64,000 bases of DNA from JAAYRQ01 sp035647815 (lineage in GTDB: Bacteria > Bacillota > Syntrophomonadia > Syntrophomonadales > Syntrophomonadaceae). Of the stretch, positions 16,972 to 25,376 are shown in pieces. Each line of letters opens with the position of its first letter. The first letter of the stretch is position 1. Both the position numbers and the translations under genes were made by a program. The DNA lies in contig DASRMR010000007.1 of assembly GCA_035647815.1 (NCBI GenBank), forward strand, positions 1-64,000, read 5' to 3'. Below the pieces are notes generated by a model that had not been told where the DNA came from, searched no databases, and was given only the letters and a program-made list of their open reading frames with translations.

Positions 16972-18873
16972 TTAAATATCCAGATTAGTAACAAATTGTG
17001 CATTTCTCTGGATAAATTCCCTTCTAGGTTCTACATTTTTACCCATTAAATCAGAGAAGACTTGATCAGCTCTCATAGCATCGTCTATATTAACTTGCAA
17101 AATAGTCCGATTATCTGGATTCATTGTAGTATGCCATAATTCTTCCGGGTTCATTTCACCCAACCCTTTATAACGCTGTATAGTCCACCTTTGTTCAGTA
17201 GATTCAATAAATTGATTTAATTCTTCCTCTGTCTGATAGTAATTAATCTCTTTACCTCTTTTAGCTCCAAATAATGGTGGTTGAGCTATATATATATATC
17301 CGTTTTCGATTAATTCACGCATATAACGATAGAAGAAAGTTAATAACAAGACTCTAATGTGAGAACCGTCAACATCAGCATCTGTCATAATTAAAACTTT
17401 ATGATATCTAGCCTTTTTAATATCAAAATCTTCACCGATGCCAGCACCTATTGCTGTTATCATCGCTCTTATTTCTTCATTAGACAATATCCGGTCTAAA
17501 CGAGCCCTTTGTACATTAAGTATTTTCCCTTTAAGAGGCAAAATAGCTTGTGAGTTTCGATCACGACCTTGTTTAGCCGATCCACCTGCGGAATCTCCTT
17601 CAACAATATATAGTTCTGATTCAGCTGGATCTTTATTACTACAATCAGCTAATTTACCAGGTAATGAGGTCGAATCTAGAGCACTTTTTCGTCTAGTTAA
17701 TTCTCGAGCATTTCTAGCTGCTTCCCTAGCACGACGTGCAGAAATAGCCTTTTCTAAAATTTTCTTAGCTAAAGGCGGATTTTCGTTTAAAAATATTTCT
17801 ACATTTTCAAAAATCGCACTTTCTACTATTCCACGAATACTAGTATTGCCTAACCTCGTCTTAGTTTGCCCTTCAAATTGTGGCTCTTTTACTAAGACCG
17901 ATATAATTCCTACCATTCCTTCTCTTATATCATCTCCAGTTAGATTAGGCTCATTTTCCTTCAGAAAATTATTCTTATTTGCATATTCATTAACCGCCCT
18001 AGTCAAACCATTTTTAAAACCAGCCTCGTGGGTTCCACCTTCTTGAGTTTTTATATTATTAGCAAATGAATAAAGATTATCACTGTAATCTGAATTATAT
18101 TGGATAGCTACTTTAACAATGATATCATCTTTTTTTGCTTCAAAATAAATAGGGTCTACATTAATTATTTCCTTGTTTTTATTAACATAATTAACAAAGT
18201 CCACTAAACCATTAGCATAGTGCAGCTCTTCTGTTAAATCTTCTCTTTCATCCGTAAAATAAATAGTAATCTTATTATTTAAAAAAGATAATTCTCTTAG
18301 ACGTTGAATTATAATATCATTTTCAAAATCAACTGATTCAAATATCTCTTCATCTGGAACAAAATGAATAGCTGTCCCACTCCTATTAGTATTACCGACT
18401 ATTTCTAACTTGCTAATCGGTTCACCTTTCGCATAATTTTGTTCGTAGATTTTTTTATCTCTCTTAATGGTTATTTTCATTTTAGATGAAAGTGCATTAA
18501 CTACAGATAAACCTACTCCATGTAAACCACCAGATGTACTGTAACTACTATCTCCAAATTTTCCTCCTGAATGAAGTGTAGTTAAGATTAATTCTACTGC
18601 TGGAATGCCTGCCATTGGATGTATATCGACCGGAATTCCCCTGCCATTATCAGATACTGTAACACTATTATCTTTATGTATAGTTACAAAAATCTTATCA
18701 CAATAGCCATCAACCGATTCGTCAATACTATTATCCATAATTTCAAAAACCAAGTGATGTAAACCTCTAGAGCCAGTTGACCCTATATACATACTCGGTC
18801 TTTTTCTTACTGCTTCTAATCCTTCTAATACTTGAATATCCGAAGCATTATATGTGTTTTCGGGTTTGTTCAA
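16972..18873 (-). CDS. gyrB: DNA gyrase subunit B
   Basis: A 633-residue ATPase subunit of normal short (non-proteobacterial) length. The GHKL ATP site is visible as EIMDNSIDES, VSDNGRGIPV and STSGGLHGVGLSVVNALS. The Toprim domain shows IVEGDSAGGSA, LPLKGKILNV and MTDADVDGSHI, and the tail has RYKGLGEMNPEELW. It supplies ATP energy for supercoiling. The gyrB-gyrA pair next to recF is the standard Firmicutes origin arrangement. Confidence 0.96.
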   Translation of the reverse strand: MNKPENTYNASDIQVLEGLEAVRKRPSMYIGSTGSRGLHHLVFEIMDNSIDESVDGYCDKIFVTIHKDNSVTVSDNGRGIPVDIHPMAGIPAVELILTTLHSGGKFGDSSYSTSGGLHGVGLSVVNALSSKMKITIKRDKKIYEQNYAKGEPISKLEIVGNTNRSGTAIHFVPDEEIFESVDFENDIIIQRLRELSFLNNKITIYFTDEREDLTEELHYANGLVDFVNYVNKNKEIINVDPIYFEAKKDDIIVKVAIQYNSDYSDNLYSFANNIKTQEGGTHEAGFKNGLTRAVNEYANKNNFLKENEPNLTGDDIREGMVGIISVLVKEPQFEGQTKTRLGNTSIRGIVESAIFENVEIFLNENPPLAKKILEKAISARRAREAARNARELTRRKSALDSTSLPGKLADCSNKDPAESELYIVEGDSAGGSAKQGRDRNSQAILPLKGKILNVQRARLDRILSNEEIRAMITAIGAGIGEDFDIKKARYHKVLIMTDADVDGSHIRVLLLTFFYRYMRELIENGYIYIAQPPLFGAKRGKEINYYQTEEELNQFIESTEQRWTIQRYKGLGEMNPEELWHTTMNPDNRTILQVNIDDAMRADQVFSDLMGKNVEPRREFIQRNAQFVTNLDI

Positions 18874-18876
18874 AAC

Positions 18877-19128
18877 TTAGACCTCCTTAATTTGATTAAA
18901 TGATCTTTTATATAAAGTCGTAGATGAAATCGGAGATATATAGACATAATCATCACAAATTACTAGTGCTTTTTCTTTCCCATCTTCACTTATATTTACT
19001 AGATTTTTATTATCTATGGCAACATGCATAATATCGTTTACATCTTCTGAATATGGTGTTTGTATATTTAAAATGGCGATTATACTTTTAGCAGTAATAA
19101 CATAATTGTTTCCTAAATGAAGATACAT
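18877..19128 (-). CDS. remB: RemB/YaaB-like DUF370 protein
   Basis: An 83-residue protein resembling the extracellular matrix regulator RemB (YaaB) family, with the opening MYLHLGNNYVITAKSIIAILNI. The ATG at 19128 is chosen because GGAG lies just upstream and the family begins with this Met-Tyr-Leu-His-Leu-Gly segment. An upstream in-frame ATG at 19182 would overlap recF. In Bacillus the gene lies between recF and gyrB, as here. Related RemA proteins bind DNA to activate biofilm genes; the role here is inferred only. Confidence 0.85.
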   Translation of the reverse strand: MYLHLGNNYVITAKSIIAILNIQTPYSEDVNDIMHVAIDNKNLVNISEDGKEKALVICDDYVYISPISSTTLYKRSFNQIKEV

Positions 19129-19132
19129 TGTC

Positions 19133-20233
19133 CTACTCCTTTCCCAATAAGCGACCATTAGTAATATTATCAACTTCAACATTTTTTAAAATCAAGTTAT
19201 CTAAATTAACCGCAGTTAAAAAACTTTGAAAATCAGCTTGGCTAAGTTGATTTATTATTAATTGTCTTTTTTCATTGTCAAGTTCTGATAAAACTTCGTC
19301 TAGTAAAAATAAAGGATAAAATCCTTTAATCTTTTTAAAACTATATAACTCAGCTAGTTTCATAGTGATTGCTATATTTCTTTGTTGACCTTGTGAAGCA
19401 AAAATCCTGGCCATTTTATTATCTAGATAAATATGTAAATCATCTAGATGTGGCCCAGCAGTAGTACTCCTCTTTCTATTTTCTAATACTGAATTATCTT
19501 CTAATTGTTTAATTAATGTATTCATTAAAACATCTAAATTAATTTTATCACTATTGACCGGAAAGGAAAGCGCATACCTAATTTTTAGTTGGTTTGCACC
19601 ATCATTAATTTTATAGAAAACGGATGTTGCTATTTCATCAAAAAGAGCAACAAAATTTAAGCGTAATATAATCAACTTACTTGCATATTCTACATATAAA
19701 TCATTAACTATTTTAAAACTCCTAGTATTAGTCTGTTCGTTTCTTAATAATAAATTCCTTTTTCTTAATGTTTTAGTAAAGTTATCCAGACAATAATTGT
19801 AGTCATTTGTGATTTGTTTTAAAACAAAATCTAAGAAATACCTTCTTTTATGTGGTGAACCTTTAACTAAATATAAATCGTCTGGTGTAAATAATACCAC
19901 TTTTAACAAATCTGTGTTACTGCGATTCACTTTTTTATTATTAAGCACTAAAGATTTGCCAGATTCTAAATCGAAATCTAAAAAGAGATTATGGTTTCTT
20001 TCTTGATAGATATATTTTGATCTAATAGAAAAATCTGTAGCATTATAATTTAATAAATCCCTATCTCTGCTAGTTCGGAATGAATTATTAGCTGACAACA
20101 TATAAATAGCTTCAAGTAAATTAGTTTTCCCTTGTGCATTTTTACCCTTTATTATGTTTAATTGGGATTTAGGATTATATTCAATTTTTTCGATATTTCT
20201 AAAATTCCTAATTTTTATTTGGTTTATTTGCAA
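19133..20233 (-). CDS. recF: DNA replication and repair protein RecF
   Basis: A 366-residue SMC-like ATPase. Walker A is IKGKNAQGKTNLLEAIYML near residue 30, the signature region is FASQGQQRNIAITMKLAEL, and Walker B is FLLDEVLSELDNEKR. RecF acts at single-strand gaps with RecO and RecR to load RecA. It is separated from dnaN by only 22 bases, leaving no room for the S4-domain gene yaaA that usually lies between them in Firmicutes. Confidence 0.95.
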   Translation of the reverse strand: MQINQIKIRNFRNIEKIEYNPKSQLNIIKGKNAQGKTNLLEAIYMLSANNSFRTSRDRDLLNYNATDFSIRSKYIYQERNHNLFLDFDLESGKSLVLNNKKVNRSNTDLLKVVLFTPDDLYLVKGSPHKRRYFLDFVLKQITNDYNYCLDNFTKTLRKRNLLLRNEQTNTRSFKIVNDLYVEYASKLIILRLNFVALFDEIATSVFYKINDGANQLKIRYALSFPVNSDKINLDVLMNTLIKQLEDNSVLENRKRSTTAGPHLDDLHIYLDNKMARIFASQGQQRNIAITMKLAELYSFKKIKGFYPLFLLDEVLSELDNEKRQLIINQLSQADFQSFLTAVNLDNLILKNVEVDNITNGRLLGKE

Positions 20234-20255
20234 ACTATTTCATTCATACTCCTTT

Positions 20256-21395
20256 TTAAGTATTAGTTCTTAAAGGCACTAATACATAAAGATAGTTTTC
20301 TTTACTTAAGTTTTTAACTAAGGCTGGACCTAAGGCGCCAGATAAACTAATCTCAATTTCATCACATTCATCATCATATATTTTCGCAATATCTAAAAAA
20401 TAATTAGTATTAAAAGATATTTTTAAGTCTTGATCACCTTCAAAATCTATATACTCGATTATTTCTTCTATTTCTCCCATAAACTCCGAATATGTATTGA
20501 CAATAGCTTCATCTTTTTTAAAAAGGAATTGAACATTCTGAATTTTTATTTTATCATCCGTCGGCATCGTTTTAGCTCTTTCTAATGTGGTTACTAAAGT
20601 ATTCGGGTTAATTTTAATGCTGGTGTTAAATTTTTGAGGAATTACTTGTTCATAATTAGGATATTGACCCTCAATTAAACGAGACAATAAAATAAATTGT
20701 TCTTGATAAAAAATAACATTATTTTCACTAAAAGCTATATTTATGGGTTCTTCAGTGTCATCTAATAAGCGTTGTAGTTCATTTACGGTTCTAGTAGGAA
20801 TTATAAAATTAAATGGTTCTAAATTATCTACAGATAGACTATAACTATAATAAGCTAAACGATGAGTATCAGATGCTATAATCCTTAGTTCTCCATCAGC
20901 TAGTATATCAAAAAGAACTCCAGTAAAAACTGGTCTAAAATGATTATCAGCTGTAGCAAAAGAAGTTTTCTTTAAAGCTTCTTTTAAAACTAATTGAGGA
21001 ATAGAGAATTGATCTAACATTTTATTTATGGGTAAACTAGGGTATTCATGATCTCGGTAAATATTAATAAAACCGGAAGATCTACCATAATTAATATTTA
21101 AACGTGATGTTTCAGTATTTAATTCTACAGAAATAGTTGTATCTGGCAATAGTTTTATAAAATCAGAGAAATAATGTGCATTTACTAAAACAGAACCTGT
21201 TTCGATAATATCAACTTGAGTTGTCGATGCTTTTATACCTATTTCCATATCTGTAGCAGTCATGGTTAAACCATCAGTTTCATTAAGTTCGATCAATAAA
21301 CCAGATAAAACAGGTATAGTTTGTTTAACTGCTGCTGCTCTATGTACTAATGTCGTCAAAGTAGATAATTCTTTTTTTTCGATTTGAAACTTCAT
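20256..21395 (-). CDS. dnaN: DNA polymerase III sliding clamp (beta)
   Basis: A 379-residue protein with the threefold domain repeat of bacterial beta clamps. Recognisable segments are KKELSTLTTLVHRAAAVKQTIPVLSG at the N-terminus, RIIASDTHRLAYYSY in the middle, and YLYVLVPLRTN at the C-terminus, near the canonical end that binds partner proteins. It encircles DNA and tethers the replicative polymerase. It lies downstream of dnaA and is probably partly co-transcribed with it. Confidence 0.95.
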   Translation of the reverse strand: MKFQIEKKELSTLTTLVHRAAAVKQTIPVLSGLLIELNETDGLTMTATDMEIGIKASTTQVDIIETGSVLVNAHYFSDFIKLLPDTTISVELNTETSRLNINYGRSSGFINIYRDHEYPSLPINKMLDQFSIPQLVLKEALKKTSFATADNHFRPVFTGVLFDILADGELRIIASDTHRLAYYSYSLSVDNLEPFNFIIPTRTVNELQRLLDDTEEPINIAFSENNVIFYQEQFILLSRLIEGQYPNYEQVIPQKFNTSIKINPNTLVTTLERAKTMPTDDKIKIQNVQFLFKKDEAIVNTYSEFMGEIEEIIEYIDFEGDQDLKISFNTNYFLDIAKIYDDECDEIEISLSGALGPALVKNLSKENYLYVLVPLRTNT

Positions 21396-21537
21396 TATTT
21401 TTCCTCCGTATCTCTTGTTTATTACTTATTAAAAGATAGTAGTAGCCGTAGTAGGGGCGGTTAATATGTGGACAACCTACTCAAAGTACGGCCTACGATG
21501 TGTTTAACAAGGTTAATAAACCTGTTGAAAATTAAGT
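21396..21537. promoter_or_regulatory. dnaA-dnaN spacer with DnaA-box-like site (second part of oriC)
   Basis: Contains TGTGGACAA at 21467-21475, one mismatch from the DnaA-box reverse-complement consensus TGTGGATAA. Arms CCGTAGTAGG and CCTAC...TACGG flank it in inverted orientation. Firmicutes origins are often bipartite, with boxes on both sides of dnaA, which fits here. It also holds the dnaN leader. Confidence 0.55.
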
Positions 21538-22848
21538 TTAAGGAGTGTAGTTAGGAGCTATTTTTCTGGATAACTCTTTAACTGACATATTTAATTCATT
21601 ATCCTCCTTAATTAATCTTTCAATTTTATCGTTAGCATGAAGAACAGTTGTATGATCCCGGCCTCCAAATTGATCTCCTATTTGGGGGTATGAAGCATCA
21701 GTTAAGCGACGACATAGATACATAGCTATTTGTCTAGGGAAAACAACTTTTTGGTGTCGCTTTTTAGATAATAATTCCGTCATTCCTAGACCGTAATGTT
21801 CAGCAACAGTTTTTTGTATAGTTTCAATGGTAATCATCCTAGGCCTAGGGGGTGGAAGAATATCTTTTAATGCTTCACTTGCAGTAGCCATATTTAGTGG
21901 CATTTTATTTACTGTTGCATATGCTACTAACCTTATAAGTGCACCTTCTAGCTCTCTAATATTAGAATCTATATAATTTGCAATATAATCAATCACATCA
22001 TAAGGAACATTTAAATTATCTATCTGAGCCTTCTTTCTTAATATAGCAATTCTAGTTTCTAAATCAGGTATTTGTATATCAGTTATTAAACCCCATTCAA
22101 ATCGAGACCTTAACCTATCTTCTAATGTAGGAATATTTCTAGGGGGTCTGTCACTAGAAATAACTAGTTGTTTATTTGCTTCATATAAAGTATTGAAAGT
22201 ATGGAAAAATTCTTCTTGGGTTCTCTCCTTACCTGCTAAAAACTGTATATCATCTATTAATAATACATCAATATTCCTATATTTCTGTCGAAAACCGGGG
22301 GTATTGTCATCTTTAATAGCACTAATTAATTCATTAGTAAATTGTTCGGAAGAAACATACATAATCGAATATGTAGGATGCTTTTGTAATATATGATGCC
22401 CTATAGCTTGCATAAGATGAGTTTTTCCTAAACCTACCCCACCATATATGAATAGTGGATTATAAGCTTTAAAAGGTGATTCCCCTACGGCATAACAAGC
22501 AGCATGGGCAAAACGATTACTATTTCCTACCACAAAAGTATCAAAAGAATATTTGGAATTTAAGGGCGAACCTCTTCCTTCTTTTTTAATAATATTGTCA
22601 GTTGTAAGAATTACCTGAATACTTTGGTTAGTAAGAGCTTTAAAATTAGTAAGTATAATATCTAAATAACGCGCTTCTATCCACTCTTTAGTTAAACTGT
22701 TAGGAACAGTAATATATATTTTATCATTTTGATAAGAATTATATTTAACCATGGAAAACCAAATATCAAAACTTGTAGTTCCAATTTCTTCTCGAATAGA
22801 GTGCAGTACTTTTTGCCATACTGCGGGATAATCATATTCATAAGGCAT
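21538..22848 (-). CDS. dnaA: Chromosomal replication initiator DnaA
   Basis: A 436-residue initiator. The N-terminal domain (1-80) has WFSMVKYNSYQND for DnaB/DnaD contacts. The AAA+ domain shows Walker A FIYGGVGLGKTHLMQAIGHH and Walker B VLLIDDIQFLAGKERTQEEF. The C-terminal helix-turn-helix carries the DnaA signature QIGDQFGGRDHTTVLHANDK. It binds DnaA boxes and opens the origin. Genes diverge from this locus, consistent with initiation here. Confidence 0.97.
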   Translation of the reverse strand: MPYEYDYPAVWQKVLHSIREEIGTTSFDIWFSMVKYNSYQNDKIYITVPNSLTKEWIEARYLDIILTNFKALTNQSIQVILTTDNIIKKEGRGSPLNSKYSFDTFVVGNSNRFAHAACYAVGESPFKAYNPLFIYGGVGLGKTHLMQAIGHHILQKHPTYSIMYVSSEQFTNELISAIKDDNTPGFRQKYRNIDVLLIDDIQFLAGKERTQEEFFHTFNTLYEANKQLVISSDRPPRNIPTLEDRLRSRFEWGLITDIQIPDLETRIAILRKKAQIDNLNVPYDVIDYIANYIDSNIRELEGALIRLVAYATVNKMPLNMATASEALKDILPPPRPRMITIETIQKTVAEHYGLGMTELLSKKRHQKVVFPRQIAMYLCRRLTDASYPQIGDQFGGRDHTTVLHANDKIERLIKEDNELNMSVKELSRKIAPNYTP

Positions 22849-23373
22849 GTGTAAAATTCCTCCTGTTACTTTGTGGAAAAATGACTTATTGATAACTATT
22901 ACAGTTGTGGATTTGTTGATAAGTAAGGAGTTTTAATAATAGTAGTTATTTTGTTTATATGCAAATATTATCTAAAAACCAGTAATAACTTTATGTAAAT
23001 TCATTCTTAATCATATCAAATTAAGTAATAAAATAAAAGTATCCCAATAATAATAATCGTATCAAGATACTTTAAGTTTCACACATAAAATAATTATATT
23101 AAATTATTCTCTCACCACCATATTTAATTCTTCTACAAGTTCATAACTGATTGTTTAAGTTATTTCCTGTATAATAAAATTATAAACCTTATTAATTCCG
23201 TGAAATATTTTGATTTTGCATGTTTTCATATTAACATAGAGAAGATTCTCTTATATTATTTTTGGTTTTTTTATTTCACAAAAATTTTGCACAACAATAC
23301 TACTTGTCTTGACATCAGTATATAGAAAAGCATAAAATTAATAAGTATCGGAACTTTAAGGAGGCAATATAAA
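22849..23373. other. oriC: Replication origin region (oriC) between dnaA and rpmH
   Basis: A 525-base AT-rich non-coding stretch at the point where gene orientation switches. DnaA-box-like sites near dnaA are TGTGGAAAA (22872-22880, one mismatch) and TGTGGATTT (22906-22914, two mismatches). Long AT tracts from about 22,930 to 23,290 could serve as the unwinding element. The dnaA promoter must also lie here. Box assignments are by eye; a strand-skew plot would settle the exact origin. Confidence 0.75.
23309..23338 (+). promoter_or_regulatory. Promoter of rpmH
   Basis: A perfect -35 TTGACA (23309-23314) is followed by -10 CATAAA (16-base spacing) or TAAAAT (18-base spacing, 23333-23338), 36 bases before the rpmH start. 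Confidence 0.65.
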
Positions 23374-23508
23374 ATGAAGAGGACTTATCAACCAAAAAAT
23401 CGCCAGAGAAAAAAAGTGCATGGCTTTAGAAAAAGAATGTCTACTCCTGGCGGTAGAAGAGTAATCGCGGCTAGAAGAAAAAGAGGCAGAAAAGTATTAT
23501 CTGCATAG
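23374..23508 (+). CDS. rpmH: 50S ribosomal protein L34
   Basis: A 44-residue, very basic protein starting MKRTYQPKNRQRKKVHGFRK and ending RRKRGRKVLSA, matching L34 along its whole length. A component of the large ribosomal subunit. AAGGAGG lies nine bases before the ATG. It is the first plus-strand gene right of the origin and heads the usual rpmH-rnpA-yidD-yidC-jag string. Confidence 0.97.
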   Translation: MKRTYQPKNRQRKKVHGFRKRMSTPGGRRVIAARRKRGRKVLSA

Positions 23509-23530
23509 GTCGTATTATACGACCTATCTT
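23507..23530 (+). terminator. Hairpin after rpmH
   Basis: Stem AGGTCGTA / TACGACCT (23507-23525) begins at the rpmH stop codon, with a weak T-containing tail ATCTTTACTTCT. It is probably a partial terminator or processing hairpin that lets rpmH outrun rnpA. Confidence 0.5.
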
Positions 23531-23731
23531 TACTTCTAAAAAAGTAATTATTAAAAAGACGGCATAGCGGTAAATAATTTTTAGATATTATATTTACTAT
23601 ATAAGGAAGATTTTAAAGTTAAACACGGCTTTTACAGTTCTATGATTAGTAAATATCGCCATAGTGATTAGCGAATATTATTGATTAGGTTTCAGTATAA
23701 GCCGGTTTTACTAATTACGAGGATGGATTCA

Positions 23732-24076
23732 ATGTTAGCCAAAGATAATAGAATAAGTAAAACGACTGATTATAATAATATCTATAAAAATGGAAAAAAG
23801 ATACCTGGAAAGTATATAATAACATATATACTTAATAATGATTTAGGACATAATCGCTATGGAATAGTAACTAGCAAAAAAATTGGCAATGCAGTAATAA
23901 GAAATAAAGCTAAAAGAAGACTAAGGTCCATAATAAGGCTTAATATGAAAAAAATTAAACCTAGTCATGATATTGTTATAATTGGACGTTACAAGATAAG
24001 AGGCATAAAGTTTGCCCTTTTAAGTAAAGATTTCATAACAGTTATGAGGAAATCAGGTTTATGGTGCAAAGATTAA
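23732..24076 (+). CDS. rnpA: Ribonuclease P protein component
   Basis: A 114-residue basic protein. The RNP motif region is visible as KKIGNAVIRNKAKRRLRSIIR, with an N-terminal MLAKDNRISKTTDYNNIYKNGK segment where the family has its substrate-leader groove. It binds the RNase P RNA and helps cleave tRNA 5' leaders. The ATG at 23732 is chosen for its GAGGA about ten bases upstream; upstream in-frame Met codons add a non-conserved tail. It overlaps yidD by 16 bases. Confidence 0.92.
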   Translation: MLAKDNRISKTTDYNNIYKNGKKIPGKYIITYILNNDLGHNRYGIVTSKKIGNAVIRNKAKRRLRSIIRLNMKKIKPSHDIVIIGRYKIRGIKFALLSKDFITVMRKSGLWCKD

Positions 24077-24270
24077 TTATATTTTTAATAAAGGGATATC
24101 AAAAAATCACCCTGTTTAAAAGCCCATCGTGTCGCTTTTACCCTTCTTGTTCCAATTATTCGCTTGAGGCAATTGAAAAGCATGGTGTTATTAAAGGAGG
24201 ATGGTTAGCCACTAAACGAATATGCAGGTGTCATCCTTTTAACCCGGGGGGTTATGATCCTGTACCATGA
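24061..24270 (+). CDS. yidD: Membrane protein insertion efficiency factor YidD
   Basis: A 69-residue protein with the conserved family core FKSPSCRFYPSCSNYSLEAI, followed by GGWLATKRICRCHPFNPGGYDPVP. The N-terminal hydrophobic amphipathic helix associates with the inner membrane. It sits between rnpA and yidC, the universal arrangement, and is thought to help YidC-dependent insertion. The start lies inside the rnpA end, giving coupled translation. Confidence 0.95.
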   Translation: MVQRLIIFLIKGYQKITLFKSPSCRFYPSCSNYSLEAIEKHGVIKGGWLATKRICRCHPFNPGGYDPVP

Positions 24271-24373
24271 TTATTTCAGATGAAAAGTATTAGAATATCT
24301 AAAATTAATCAATAATCATAAAAACGACTAAAAATAAACTAAATAAAAACAAATAACTATGTATAAGGTAGTT

Positions 24374-24430
24374 ATGCAAAACAAGGAGGTGAAACCTGCT
24401 ATAGACCGCTTATCGGTAAGCAGGGTTTAA
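24374..24430 (+). CDS. Possible 18-codon leader peptide upstream of yidC
   Basis: ATG at 24374 opens a frame of 18 codons (MQNKEVKPAIDRLSVSRV) ending TAA at 24428-24430, one base before the TTG start of yidC. A weak AAGG lies five bases before the ATG. The frame runs through the strong AAGGAGG and the whole hairpin that separates it from the yidC start, so its translation would unfold that hairpin and deliver ribosomes to the yidC start. No homolog is recognised; it could be chance. Confidence 0.35.
   Translation: MQNKEVKPAIDRLSVSRV
24383..24428 (+). promoter_or_regulatory. Shine-Dalgarno separated from the yidC start by a hairpin
   Basis: A perfect AAGGAGG (24383-24389) is 42 bases from the TTG start at 24432. 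Between them, 24392-24428 folds into arms AAACCTGCT / AGCAGGGTTT (one bulged G), with an inner ACCG/CGGT stem. If folded, it brings the ribosome site to an effective spacing of about five bases plus the helix. This suggests structure-dependent translation of yidC. Confidence 0.6.
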
Positions 24431-24431
24431 T

Positions 24432-25376
24432 TTGTGGCAGTCTTTTGTACAATGGTTTGCTAGTGTAATTGAATTTATGTATGGCATAACTGGAAGCTTA
24501 GGTGTACCTAACTACGGATTAGCTATAATATTTTTGACTATAGTAATAAAAATCATATTATTTCCCTTAACTCAAAAACAGATGAAATCTATGCGTGGGA
24601 TGCAGGAAATTCAACCTAAAATGAAGAGGATACAAGAAAAATATAAAGATAATCCTCAGAAAGCGCAAGAAAAGGTAATGGAACTATATAAAGATAATGG
24701 TGTCAGCCCATTCGGAGGTTGTTTGCCATTATTGATTCAGATGCCTATTTTTATAGCATTTTACCAATCTTTATTCAAATTTGATTTTGCAGTTGCTGAA
24801 CATGCTAGCTTTCTTTGGATTCCTGATATAGCCCAACCAGACAAACTCTTTATTTTGGCTATATTAGCAGCAGGTACCACTTTTCTACAACAAAGAATTT
24901 CTATGGTTGACACTAAAGATCAAACTCAAAGAACCATGTTATATATAATGCCTTTATTTATGGCGTGGATAGCAGCTACGATGCCAGCAGGATTACCATT
25001 GTACTGGGTTACCTTTAATATTTTAGGTATTATACAACAGTTATTTGTTAATAAGGCCAGTAGTAGAGCTAAACTTGATACAGGAACTGGTGTACAGGTG
25101 GAAGTAGAGATGGAAAGCGAGTCAGCAGCTAAAACTACATCCAAGGATACTACTAAAAAAGACACCAAAGATACTAAAAATACTAGTAAAAAAACTACTA
25201 AAAAAGACAGTAAAGATACTAAAAACACTACTAAAAAAGACCCGAAAAAAGATACCAAAGATACCAAAAATACCAGCAAAAAAGACACGAAAAAGCCTAA
25301 TACAACAGGGAGGGGAAAAGAAGGAGGAAAGAAGAATGCAACTCCAGACAATCGAAAAAAAGGGAAAAAACGTTGA
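24432..25376 (+). CDS. yidC: Membrane protein insertase YidC/OxaA
   Basis: A 314-residue insertase. The N-terminus MWQSFVQWFASVIEFMYGIT leads into the first transmembrane helix, then NYGLAIIFLTIVIKIILFPL, a charged cytoplasmic hairpin (QKQMKSMRGMQEIQPKMKRIQ), FGGCLPLLIQMPIFIAFYQS and further helices ending near residue 215. It inserts membrane proteins alone or with Sec. No lipobox is seen at the start. The start codon is TTG, reached through the unusual leader described separately. The last 80 or so residues form a Lys/Thr/Asp repeat tail (about 236-314), likely cytoplasmic and possibly ribosome-contacting. Confidence 0.95.
   Translation: MWQSFVQWFASVIEFMYGITGSLGVPNYGLAIIFLTIVIKIILFPLTQKQMKSMRGMQEIQPKMKRIQEKYKDNPQKAQEKVMELYKDNGVSPFGGCLPLLIQMPIFIAFYQSLFKFDFAVAEHASFLWIPDIAQPDKLFILAILAAGTTFLQQRISMVDTKDQTQRTMLYIMPLFMAWIAATMPAGLPLYWVTFNILGIIQQLFVNKASSRAKLDTGTGVQVEVEMESESAAKTTSKDTTKKDTKDTKNTSKKTTKKDSKDTKNTTKKDPKKDTKDTKNTSKKDTKKPNTTGRGKEGGKKNATPDNRKKGKKR
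25141..25292 (+). repeat. Coding tandem repeat in the yidC tail
   Basis: Degenerate tandem copies encode units such as KDTKDTKNTSKK, KDSKDTKNTTKK and KDTKDTKNTSKK. The A-rich DNA repeats make this stretch prone to length change by slippage. Confidence 0.75.
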
